NCBI GenBank assembly: GCA_020002185.1
Contig: CM034536.1
Location: forward strand, 11,953,333-12,017,332
DNA length: 64,000 bases
DNA from: Paraescarpia echinospica
Taxonomy: Eukaryota > Annelida > Polychaeta > Sabellida > Siboglinidae
Direction of reading: 5' to 3'
The position numbers were made by a program, and so were the translations under genes. The first letter of the stretch is position 1; each line of letters starts with the position of its first letter. Below, piece after piece: positions 52,937 through 64,000 of the stretch. A model generated the notes under the pieces. It made no database searches. It had not been told where the DNA came from and saw only the letters and a list, made by a program, of their open reading frames with translations.

Positions 52937-53210
52937 AAAAACGAAAACGAGGTTGTAGCGCTGCGGTGTGTGGCTGCTCCCGGTCTGTCTATAATCTTTA
53001 TTTATCAACGTTTTGAAATCCTGGATTATCTTCGTGCTGTGTATTGTAAGTCGTGAACATACAATACGTACACATGGAAGGTATGTGACTGTATATATAT
53101 CTTTAATCACACGTTTTAAAATGACTTTTAAAACTGCCCTTTAGTCAGCGCTGCCAAGCTGCGCGCACCGTACCAGAACATCGCCTGCTCGTGGTAGTGT
53201 CTGCTGAAGC

Positions 53211-54200
53211 ATGTCGCTGTCCAGAACATTGTTGGTGAATCTACGGAAATGTGTGCAGCCGCCTAGTCAACCGTGGACGGAAACAATTGAGAGACTGCAT
53301 TTGTGTCGGCGACCAACGAGGCAGGGCACAATAGCCGGGATAAGACGACGGTCCAGACCAATAACCAACGTGGCCAGCAGATGGTGCCGCCAGGTCAATT
53401 CTGTTTATAAACAAACTAGTGTTAATAGTGCCAACTTGATCGCACTGACCTCGATGGGCTCGGGTAATGGGTCTTCCACTGCGCGAAGCTCCTCTCACCT
53501 TTGTGCGAAGTTCGCCCTGATTAACGCAAGATCCATTCGCAAACAGGCGCTACTCGTGCGCGACTACAGCGACGAGCATGAACTGGACGTCGTCGCCTTA
53601 ACGGAAACTTGGCTGGCAGAAGGCGAAACGATTATCGAATCGGAACTGTGCGGTGAGGATTTCACGTTCGTTCACCAGTCGCGCAGTGGGGCCCGTTGTG
53701 GAGGTGGTGTAGGAGTACTATTTCGAAAGACATTGCAGCTAGTTTCACGTGCTGACATTGATACTCATGCTAGTGGGACTTGTTGCGTTATTCTGCGTAA
53801 TATCCGTATTGGTTGCATTCGGGTGATCGTTGTCTACCGAACGCCAACGTCCAACTTCCGCTCCTTCCTAGATGACGTTGGGAAGGTTTTACTCATCGCC
53901 GCGGCCCACCCTGCAGAGACTGTCGTGTGTGGTGATTTCAACACACGATATGGTGATTCCACATGCGCCGAAGCAACGAAATTGGCTGATTTGCTGGAGA
54001 CTCATGGCTTTGTACAACATGTGCAAAGCGCAACACATGAGCGCGGCAACATTCTGGACCTGGTTATCACGTCGGGAACATCTCACGTCATAGCCACACC
54101 AGTTGAGCCAAAAACTCTTCTCACTGATCACCGTGTGATTGAATGCGGATTACGCCAACCTAAACCAGAGCGCCCAATACCGCAAGTACTCAGCCATTGA
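53211..54200 (+). pseudogene. LINE endonuclease, copy 1
   Basis: Apurinic-type endonuclease: KFALINARSIRKQALLVRDY, VVALTETWL, VVCGDFNTRYGD and LLTDHRVIE supply the catalytic N, E, D/N and D/H residues. The frame ends at VLSH, one base out of step with the continuation DGSRFTADLA. Confidence 0.88.
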
Positions 54201-54676
54201 CGGCAGCCGTTTTACCGCAGATCTCGCGGCATCACATATTAACGTTCCTGAACAAAACCCTGAAGTTATCCTCACTCGATACGATGGATGCATACGCAGC
54301 ATCGTTAACGCTCATGCCCCAGTAATCTCGCGGACTATCACGGCTAGGCCGAAGACACCGTGGCATACAAGCGAGCTAACTGACGAGAAGCGGGCATTAC
54401 GTCGTGCTGAGCGTAACTGGCGACAAACTGGACTGACTGTACATCGTCAAATATACACCGGTTTGCGCAACGCGTTCCGAAAATCACTTATGACTGCACG
54501 ATCGCATTACTACCGTACTGAGATGACAAGTGCCGGTGGCAACATCCGACGTGTCTACCAGATCGCAAACACACTACTTGGTCGAGCTGGAGACCGACCG
54601 CTACCCGAGGACGCTACACAAGCTACTATTGCAGCGAAATTCCAGAAGAGTTTCTCCGAGAAGATCGATGCGTTGC

Positions 54677-56095
54677 GCCGCCTAGTCAACCGTGGACGGA
54701 AACAATTGAGAGACTGCATTTGTGTCGGCGACCAACGAGGCAGGGCACAATAGCCGTGATAAGACGACGGTCCAGACCAATAACCAACGTGGCCAGCAGA
54801 TGGTGCCACCTTGTCAATTCTGTTTATAAACAAACTAGTGTTAACAGTGCCAACTTGATCGCACTGACCTCGATGGGCTCGGGTAATGGGTCTTCCACTG
54901 CGCGAAGCTCCTCTCATCTTTGTGCGAAGTTCGCCCTGATTAACGCAAGATCAATTCACAAACAGGCGCTACTCGTGCGCGACTACAGCGACGAGCATGA
55001 ACTGGACGTCGTCGCCTTAACGGAAATTTGGCTGGCAGAAGGCGAAACGATTGTCGAATCGGAACTGTGCGGTGAGGATTTCACGTTCGTTCACCAGTCG
55101 CGCAGTGGGGCCCGTTGTGGAGGTGGTGTAGGAGTACTATTTCGAAAGATATTGCAGCTAGTTTCACGTGCTGACAATGATACTCATGCTAGTGAGACTT
55201 GTTACGTTATTCTGCGTAATATCCGTATTGGTTGCATTCGCGTGATCGTTGTCTACCGACCGCCAACGTCCAACTTCCGCTCCTTCCTAGATGACGTTGG
55301 GAAGGTTTTACTCATCGCCGCGGCCCACCCTGCAGAGACTGTCGTGTGTGGTGATTTCAACACACGATATGGTGATTCCACATGCGCCGAAGCAACGAAT
55401 TTGGCTGATTTGCTGGAGACTCATGGCTTTGTACAACATGTGCAAAACGCAACACATGAGCGCGGCAACATCCTGGACCTGGTTATCACGTCGGGAACAT
55501 CTCACGTCATAACCACAACAGTTGAGCCAAAAACTCTTCTCACTGATCACCGTGTGATTGAATGCGGATTACGCCAACCTAAACCAGAGCGCCCAATACC
55601 GCAAGTACTCAGCCATTGACGGCAGCCGTTTTACCGCAGATCTCGCGGCATCACATCTTAACGTTCCTGAACAAAACCCTGAAGTTATCCTCACTCGATA
55701 CGATGGATGCATACGTAGCATCGTTAACGTTCATGCCCCAGTAATCTCGCGGACTATCACGGATAGGCCGAAGACACCGTGGCATACAAGCGAGCTAACT
55801 GACGAGAAGCATGCATTACGTCGTGCTGAGCGTAACTGGCGACAAACTGGACTGACTGTACATCGTCAAATATACACCGGTTTGCGCAACGCGTTCCGAA
55901 AATCACTTATGACTGCACGATCGCATTACTACTGTACTGAGATGACAAGTGCCGGTGACAACATCCGACGTGTCTACCAGATCGCAAACACACTACTTGG
56001 TCGAGCTGGAGACCGACCGCTACCCGAGGACGCTACACAAGCTACTGTTGCAGCGAAATTCCAGAAGAGTTTCTCCGAGAAGATCGATGCGTTGC
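54677..56095 (+). repeat. Second copy of 1419 bp tandem duplication
   Basis: Repeats 53258-54676 at a constant offset of 1419 with about 30 substitutions and no indels counted by eye. Includes endonuclease copy 2 (54720-55619; LTEIWL, GDFN, TDH) and the same frameshift. Confidence 0.95.
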
Positions 56096-56385
56096 GCCGC
56101 AATATGACTCAATCGTCAACTGAAGACGTAGTGACGAATATGGCTGCACGTTTAGTATGTTTCGAAGCTGCTTCACCGGCAGACGTGAAGAACATAATTT
56201 TAGCATCTGCTACCAAGTCATGCGAACTGGACCCGCTGCCAACGTCACTCCTTCAACAGAACATTAAAGCGCTGTGTCCAGTTATTACACGCATAATTAA
56301 TGCGTCGCTCTCCACTGCTCTCCACAGTCGATGAAACACGCCATCGTAACGCCTGTACTGAAAAAAACGAGGTGCTGATGTCAAT

Positions 56386-57699
56386 GTGCTGCTTAAATTC
56401 CGCCCAATATCGAACATTTCGTTTGTGGCGAAGACAATGGAGCGCTTCGTCTCAAGACAACTGCAACGCTTCCTGAACGAGAATGGCATACTGGGCGTCT
56501 ACCAGAGTGCCTACCGACCACGCCACAGTGCGGAGACAGCACTCTTACGCATTCACAGTGATGTGGCGCAAGCTATTGATGCTCGTCGTGGAGTACTTCT
56601 TGTGCTTCTCGATTTAACAGCAGCTTTCGGCACAATAAATCACATTATCTTACTACGGAGACTATTTGGCTATGGCATATGCGGCGAAGCGCATGCGTGG
56701 TTGGCGTCATACCTACATGGTCGTACCTCAGCCGTGCGTGTCCGGAAAGAAGTGTCTGAGTGTACCGTGATGAGATCCGGAGTACCACAGGGGTCGGTTC
56801 TTGGGCCGGTGCTCTTCAACGCCTACATTGCGCCTCTAACGAATTTACTCAACCGACACGACGTACAACACCATCTGTACGCCGATGATACGCAGTTATA
56901 CGTCGATTTTTCACCGTTTGAGCATACAAATGCTCTCATCAGAATGGAGGCTTGCATCAGTGAAGTTAAAACATGGCTCTATGACAACGGAGTGGTTCTC
57001 AACGAGAGCAAAACGGAAGCAATTGTTATACGTTCATCGAGCTTGCGCAGACCAATACTCATTGATCATGTCGACATATGCGGACAATATGTAGCGACAT
57101 CGACCATCGTCCGTGACCTTGGTGTTGCAATCGATGCTGATTTATCGATGGCGACGCAGGTTGCAAATATATGTCGAAGTGCTTACTACCATCTCTCGAG
57201 AATTGCTCGTGTACGAGGGGCAATGACGACCAGTGTCTGCAAATGTCTTGTCCATGCACTTGTGACATCCAGAATTGATTATGGAAATGCGTTGCTGTTT
57301 GGTATACCTGACCGTCTGCTGCACCGTCTAGAGAGAGTCCAACGGTCAACCGCTCGTGCTGTGATGCAACTTCGACGAGGTGACCGGCGATCTATCACTG
57401 CGGTCCTACAACAGCTACACTGGCTCCCAGTGAGAAAGCGCATCGAGTACAAGTTACTCATGGTTGTACACACGGCACTGTATGCAGGCACGCCAGTGTA
57501 TCTCGCGTCACTGCTACATCGTCACTCACCACGCAGGACCCAACGCTCTGACAGTGGTCTGCTTCTGGATGTTCCACGCGTGACCCTAGAACGTTATGGT
57601 CGCAGGGCGTTTGCATGTGCTGGGCCGACATTGTGGAACTCGCTGCCTCTGGAACTACGCGCGATTGAGAACACTAGACAGTTTGGAAAATTATTGTAG
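56386..57699 (+). pseudogene. LINE reverse transcriptase
   Basis: Intact 437-codon stretch: FRPISNISFVAKTMERFV, YQSAYRPRHSAETALL, LLDLTAAFGTINHIIL (FGTI instead of FDTI), GVPQGSVLGPVLF, YADDTQLYVDF (catalytic), VRDLGVAIDADLSM, LQQLHWLPVRKRIEYK and GPTLWNSLPLELR. Belongs to the CR1/L2-like group by these boxes. Out of frame with the upstream stretch ending at 56334. Confidence 0.9.
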
Positions 57700-58162
57700 A
57701 AATTTCTGTCCTCAAACTAATATAATCAGACATCATTTAACCTTTGCATTATTCATGCATATAGTTTTAATAATTATTTTTTGGCCTTATTTATCTCAGA
57801 ATCACATTTTAGTATCTAATTAAATTATTTAATGTAAATTAGGCTTTTATTTTTATTAATTTTTATTTTTTTATTATTATTTTTTTTCAATAGGTTCAGC
57901 TGTTCAGCACTTTTGTTAATCGTTTATTTTATCATTGCATTTACCCGTAATTTTACTATACTTAGGTTTATAAATATATATATATATATATATATACACA
58001 GTATATACTAGGATATTGTTTGCTAATTTTATTTATTTTCTTATTTATTTCTCTTAAATGTGTTTTTATGCTTCTTAGATGATTGCCGATTTCTAAACAC
58101 CCGTGAACGGGGGTCATTAGTCCCGGATTTGATGGTGTATAAATAAAGTTTATTATTATTAT

Positions 58163-58715
58163 ACAAACACTAGTCATCATAGAGGAACAAGCAGTTATAT
58201 TACGATTCCACATGAATCCAATTTTATTCAAAACAGTAAATGCGAATGAGCCTACAAGTCGACTATGTTTCGCCGAGCTTGGGCTCGTTTTCGGAATAAT
58301 TATATCGAATGCAACCAACGGGAGATAATCTGCAGTAATATACATACATAGCAAACATATATTGTATCCGGCTACAGAAAGTAACGTGTATAATCTCATA
58401 ATATCACTAGAATATCGATGTATGAAAAAGGAGTTGTACAATTTATTATAGGAACTTAAATCAGTCAGTGAATTTCTGTCGATGCCGCCAGCTCATCAGC
58501 TGGTAAACGCGTTGGTTCCTTGTCATTTATTTTACAATCGGGCGACGCCGGTTCAAAACTGTTTGTAGTAAATATTTTTTTATTTTTTTAGTAATTATTT
58601 ATTCGCCACAAAAATGAAAATACGGTAATTATATATAACGATGTTTCTAAATTTTATTTATCCAGACAGATCACAATTTGTTTTCACATATATAATTACA
58701 TTATATTACCGTACA

Positions 58716-58746
<31 letters not shown>

Positions 58747-59374
58747 TAATACATTATATATCCATTACATTATATTTGTTTGGATAAATAAAATTTAGAA
58801 ACATTGTTTATATATAATTCCCATATATTTATTTTTGTGGCGAATAAATAAGTACTACAAAAATAAAACAAATATTTACAAACAGTGCACCATAGTATAA
58901 ACATGATTTGGTTTATATTACTTCGTGAAAACATAAACAAAAAAGTATAAACAAATCAATGGTTTGGTGTCAGGATTGAACCGGCGTTGCCCGATTGTAA
59001 AATAAATGACAAGAAACCAACGCGTTTCCCAGCTAGCGGCACCGACAGAAATTCACTGACTGAGTTAAGTTCTTATGATAAATTGTACAACTCCTCCTTC
59101 ATACATCGATATTCTGGTGATATTATGACATTATACACGTGTATTTCGGTAGCTGGATACAATATATGTTTGCTATGTATGTTTATTGGTGTAGATTATC
59201 TCCCGTTGGTTGGATTCGATATAATTATTCTGAAAACGAGCCCAAGTTCGGCGAAACCTATTACCTAGTCGACTTGTATGCCCATTCGATTCGCATTCAT
59301 TGTTTTGAATAAAATTGGATTCATTTGGAACCGTAAGATAACTACTTGTTCCTCTATGATGACTAGTGTTTGTA
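58163..59374. repeat. Large imperfect palindrome (foldback element)
   Basis: Left inner arm from TACAAACACTAGTCATCATA and right arm ending in its inverse; arms about 600 bp, centre near 58.77 kb in a TA run. Inner landmarks CGCCACAAAAAT and ATTTTTGTGGCG also face each other. Contains a tRNA-like GGTTCAAAAC near 58550 and its inverse. Confidence 0.88.
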
Positions 59375-59377
59375 TTA

Positions 59378-59495
59378 CATCGGAATATCGCACAATAACT
59401 AATTCTGACGGTCGTTTCGACCCGAAAGCTATCCTTATAAACATGCTCTGAATGCATGGAAAGGGTCGGCCTGATGCGAGTATGGGTCATATGTT
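59378..59495. repeat. Outer part of palindrome right arm
   Basis: Inverted copy of 52819-52936, still contiguous with the inner arm. 59496-60430 holds no gene I can support. Confidence 0.85.
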
Positions 59496-60436
59496 ACTTC
59501 ATATCTCGGCATCCCGAAAAGCGCGCCAAAAATATGCATATTCGAAAACGTCCGGCTGCACAGCATAAAATGTGGAATTTCTAATTCATTGAATTTTGTT
59601 TTTGGCTTGGTGGACATGAAAATAAATAGCAGGATGTAATATAATACGAATTCAAGTAATATATGTATTTATTTCCTTTAAGCTCTGATTCATGCAACTT
59701 AAGACGTCAATGAGGTTGCAAAGAGTCCAGAAACCTTATCGAGTGTAGTCACCTTGTCATTGTTAAAAGTCAAACCGGAAGTGTGTATACCACTGACAAC
59801 GGACGCGGTCTATAGACACGGACTCTGTCTCCTTACTCCATGGTCCGCGCATATAATTTTATGACAGAAATAAACAATAAACAAAACCTTCGCGTGGACC
59901 GTATCTCGATAACTAGTTAACTACCTTTATTTACACGACGAAACCCACCGAGAAACTGTGTTCGTCGCCATTGCTAAACACTAACTTCACAATAAAATAC
60001 CATTAACTCGGCCTTAAACGGACACCACCGTGCAATATTATGGTTATGTTAACTAATCAGGCACTTGCTCTCAGACTAAATGTTGTAACTACCACATTAT
60101 TTTGGAGCAGTTATTATGTTAATTGGTTTACCTTGTGGAAGTTCTTGTTCTTGTTACATGTTCTAGTTATAACCTTCGCTTGTTCTGTGCCTGTCCAGTT
60201 TGGACAAGCATGCCCTGGTGTGACCGTGCCGGTCAGAACTCCTACTCGGTCTTTGGTCTTCCAGCCGGAAGCTGCCGTCAAACTACATCCCGAAATGCTT
60301 CACGTGACGCAACGCGCGATTTCCGGAATTCGTGCTATGCGAGGGTTATTTGTCGCGGCGTACGTCTTGTTTTGTATGCTGCGCTTGGCTAAGACATAAT
60401 TTTATTATCTTCTTCTTCCCTTGATCCTTTGTGGGC

Positions 60437-60716
60437 AGGGGCAGATCCAGAGAGTATAGTCCGGGGGCCAAACATCCAATTGCACTCCCGTTGACGCTCA
60501 CAAAAATCCCTGGTGACCGAGCTTCAGCACCACTCCGTTGTCGTTGGATCCTACCATCGGAAGACGGGGGGTGCTGTTGATTTTTTTCGCGGCGACGTTC
60601 ACAATTTCCGAAGGTCTAAACCCTAGGAATAACGCCACTGTAGCACAGGCATAGCGCGGCCAAATTCCAAAAGTCTAGGGGACACGTGTCCCCCAGGCCC
60701 TTCAGATCCGCTTATG
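60437..60716. mobile_element. hAT-like MITE carrying a minisatellite unit
   Basis: CAGGGGCAGATCCAGAG at the left and CTTCAGATCCGCTTATG at the right are imperfect inverted repeats resembling a common hAT terminus. Inside, read on the minus strand, TTTTTGTGAGCGTCAACGGG is a unit of the dispersed minisatellite family. No clear 8 bp duplication. Confidence 0.45.
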
Positions 60717-61177
60717 GTGGGGTAAAGGTGACATCACCCCCTCCGTTCCTCCCTCTCTGCTATTCTTCTCCTATCCCAATATTCGGCAATGATCTTCCAC
60801 TGTCATCTGCCCCCGAAATATGTCTTTCAATCTTAATTTTGGTCTTCGTTTTCTCCTTCTAGAAACCCTCTTCCTTTTCCAATGTCCTCTTTCTTTGTCA
60901 GTCTTTCCACTCTCATTTTCTGTACATACGTCGTCGCCATCTCAATCTGCGCCAAACTACTTTTCACTTCCAGGTTTTCAGGTGTTTCTTCAAGCCAATC
61001 TGTTTTCTCAATTCCTCCATTTGGCTGCACCAGATGGTGTGTCTAAATAGAACGGTCCTCTTGTTGAAAGTGCCCATATAATGCACAACTACGCATAACA
61101 CCACTGTTAGATATCCATGGAAAGGCAACCAATATCCGGTCGGTTAAGTATTTATGTTAATCATAATGTATCTCACT

Positions 61178-61530
61178 TATACACGCTCACTCACTCACTC
61201 ACTCACTCACTCACTCACTCACTCACTCACTCACTCACTCACTCACTCACTCACTCACTCACTCACTCACTCACTCACTCACTCACTCACTCACTCACTC
61301 ACTCACTCACTCACTCACTCACTCACTCACTCACTCACTCACTCACTCACTCACTCACTCACTCACTCACTCACTCACTCTCACTCACTCACTCACTCAC
61401 TCACTCACTCACTCACTCACTCACTCACTCACTCACTCACTCACTCACTCACTCACTCACTCACTCACTCACTCACTCACTCACTCACTCACTCACTCAC
61501 TCACTCAATCACTCATTCAATCTCTCGTTT
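61178..61530. repeat. (CTCA)n microsatellite
   Basis: About 82 units, one interruption near 61380. Same motif as 674-801 on the opposite strand. 60720-61177 and 61531-62835 show no supported features. Confidence 0.98.
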
Positions 61531-62835
61531 ACTATCTGTCTCTCTCGATCACTATCTCTCTCATCCATATACTGGGACTATAGTATGTGTTCCGTGTCCA
61601 CTATGTCCGTCTGCGCCTGCCTAGTTTGTCTGTCGTGTTGCACAGCAGGTCGGTAGGGTTAGACTGGTCCACTCTATGATCTAATTTAGCCGGTTTTTCT
61701 TTCCTCTGACGTCCCCATCTTTATCTCACCTCCTATGGTGCCACGCATGGTAGTATCGACATGATGTTGTGATGTGTGACGTAGCCAAAACAGGAGAGCT
61801 TGCGTCTTTTTACTGTTGACAACAGCGGCTGTTGTTTTCCATTGAGGAGGTCTTCTGAAGCAGTTCGTATCAGTTACTGGACACGTCTCTCTGTTTCTGC
61901 AGTCGACGTTTAGCTCTCGCATCGATAGAGGAAGATAGACATTACGTAACGTATACCGCGCGGTAAACAATTCGAATATATTAAAGGCGGACATTCATGT
62001 GTTAGTTCCCGACACCCGTCTATACAAGTTAGAAATTCAGCATATTGTATGTTGAAGTGAAGTAGCACTTAACACACTCGTTTCACAAGAAAAACGTTCA
62101 GTACAGTACTACACAACATTGTTATGATTGTCACAATACCTACTTTGATATTATGTTATTTGTGATACAATTAATATGCTATTAACAACAACAAACACCT
62201 GTTTGCTTGCGCAGTAGCGGGGAAAAGATATGGTTTAGCGAGTTGTTAGTGCAAACGTTACGACACATGCGTCAGTAGATCTGCGGCACAGCTGACAGAA
62301 GTAGCGAGAACAGCGCCAATAATCGATGTAATTCATGTTTAATTGTCGTTTATTTAGCCATCTGTTACATCTATTTTTGCGATAAATAGTTTGTACATAT
62401 TCAGTGTTTAAAAGCGACATTACGATCGACTGCGACGCCGCGGTTATAAATGCGCTTTTTCATTGCTTTGTACCTTTGACTTTTCGCTAGGATTGGGGCG
62501 TTCGCTGTCCTAAATCGCCAAATGGGTACGGCTCCAACGGTTTGTGTGCTGCATTTGGACGGGGGAACACCATTTTAAATGCATTAGTTCCTTGAAATAT
62601 TGTCAGAATTCAATGTTAAATTAGATGTTGCAAACACTAATAGTTTTATCCTTTATTTGTGGTTGTTATCGTCGTCGTTGTTATTATAAAGATCCCTCCT
62701 TAGAACACATAAGCACAATTACTTAGAACAAAATAAGTGTGTAGTAATCAGTTTTGTCCACTTCGACCTTCATTTGGCTCATGTTGTGCTGTCCAATATT
62801 GCTCTCTTTCTACCCTTCCGTGTATCGTTTGCTGT

Positions 62836-62930
62836 AGTTGTTGTTGTTGTTGCTGCTGCTGTTGTTGTTGTTACTGCTGCTGTTGTTGTAGTCGTCGCCG
62901 TAGTCGTCGACTTCGTCGTCGAAACGCTTA
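62836..62930. repeat. (TTG)n/(TGC)n/(GTC)n triplet block
   Basis: Mixed triplets. 62931-63865 has no supported gene. Confidence 0.85.
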
Positions 62931-63876
62931 CATGTGTCACTGCCTTCAATGGCCGAGAACATAGCAACAACAGGTCACAAGAATTCAGCAACACATGACC
63001 TCATTGTTTATAATCCAGACGTGACTCAATAAACTATTTCTATATTTGTCCTGAGAATATTGCAGTCTTGGTATGTTATATCGGGTCTATTAAGTGCCCC
63101 GGCTCATTTAGACCATTCCTAAATTACCCCTAGGTGATTTCTTGGTAAATGTTCATCAGTTAACACATGTGTAAGGTGTTTTTTTTTGCTAAATTTAAAC
63201 CAATTAACTCATGTTTAAACCAGCCGTTTTCCCAACCACACGAAGCAGCGACCAAAACAAGAAACGCTCCAATCGTGGACGGCCGGCATCTGGCAGCCGT
63301 GACGGCCATTTTGATTAATGTACACATCACCGTCACTGACGCGATTAATAAAACTTACATTAGAAGGTTGCGAGCTTGCGCGGTCTTTTGGCGGCCGCTG
63401 TTTCCATGTTTATTAACACGCCTTGCATTGTTGGTCGAGCCATCATAATTATCACCGGTCCATTATGAACGTTGCAGGCCGCTTCGGCGCAGATCGATAC
63501 AAACGCGGCGGCGTTTTATCGTAGCGTAGTCACACGTGTTGCTTAATCGATTACCCCCGCCGTCCGGTTGTAGTTTGAACATACAATTATACTGCGCGCA
63601 CGCGACCACTTTGCAAATGGTGTATGTTTGCTGTTCGTTTGAAATGACAAACTAGTAAATTAAAAATAAATGTGTCGTTATTGCGCTTCGGAACACCCCT
63701 GGCGACACCTGCCGCTGATTGATGATAGCTAGGTCTGTGGTCTCCTTGCTGCGGAACTGTGTCGTCTGTACTTGCTATTAAGACATCATTCGTATTTCCA
63801 ACAGTAGGGCTTGTGCTTTTATTTGAAAACTTTCCAGTGATCCCTCGGATTACAAACTATATTTTGTTATATATAT

Positions 63877-63965
63877 TACTCTCGTTCCCCCTCTCTTTCC
63901 ATCTCTTTCCCTCTCGCCACCTCTCCACCTCTCCACCTCTCTCCCAATCTCTCCTCTCTATCTAT

Positions 63966-64000
<35 letters not shown>
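63877..64000. repeat. (CT)n-rich end of window
   Basis: CTCT and CCACCTCT runs, pure CT from 63967 to the window end. Confidence 0.95.

Larger units (their letters stand above)
52937..58162 (+). mobile_element. CR1-group LINE, near full length, with internal duplication
   Basis: Endonuclease then reverse transcriptase and a 3' UTR ending AATAAAGTTTATTATTATTA. Limits come from the uninterrupted other arm of the host palindrome. 5.2 kb including a 1419 bp internal tandem duplication. Not currently able to encode a complete protein: each endonuclease copy ends in a frameshift. Low divergence of motifs suggests recent activity. Confidence 0.85.

Noticed and set aside
60040..60399. 119-codon plus-strand frame with hydrophobic start
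   Set aside because: No recognisable domain, and a second frame is open over the same stretch; not enough to call a gene.

Overview
This is a repeat-rich genomic window from an invertebrate animal. Evidence: short exons bounded by GT-AG introns, several clades of non-LTR retrotransposons, a Penelope-like element, an LTR retrotransposon end, a tRNA-derived SINE with a V-type core, and very abundant micro- and minisatellites. Nothing bacterial or viral is visible. A lophotrochozoan such as a mollusc is my guess, from the mobile-element mixture only.

The genic content is a head-to-tail cluster of five paralogous genes, all on the minus strand, here called VWA1 to VWA5 in order of increasing coordinate. 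Each encodes a von Willebrand factor A-like domain of one recognisable family: a D-x-[TS]-x-S-M metal-site motif, then AHGDY, then GG(D/H)..EC.EL, then (M/V)(I/L)GD..PH, then ID(W/Y)R.E, then a separate 174-183 bp exon with (Y/S).(V/I/L)Q......FW. A variable exon and, in VWA2, further C-terminal exons follow. Exons add up in phase without exception. VWA3 looks complete at its 3' end (stop and AATAAA); VWA5 has a plausible initiator Met; the others are open at one or both ends.

Layout: 0-3.5 kb VWA1 and satellites; 4.8-8.4 kb degraded DNA-transposon sequence and large dinucleotide blocks; 8.6-10.8 kb decayed LINE and a possible decayed membrane-transporter gene; 11.4-24 kb VWA2, its introns filled by LINEs; 24.3-31.9 kb VWA3, with a CR1-like LINE in one intron; 32-37.7 kb TAC-triplet satellites, an LTR and a Penelope-like element; 38.7-42.8 kb VWA4; 43-48.9 kb nested repeats including a 1.8 kb element with 455 bp direct terminal repeats and a SINE; 49-52.4 kb VWA5; 52.8-59.5 kb a 5.2 kb LINE inserted into one arm of a large palindrome; 59.5-64 kb intergenic sequence with a hAT-like MITE and long CTCA and CT arrays.

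The most unusual observation is that the five neighbouring paralogues share a protein fold but not intron positions: within the VWA domain introns sit at five different places, one with a GC donor, and most splice donors are followed almost directly by a simple-sequence or minisatellite array.
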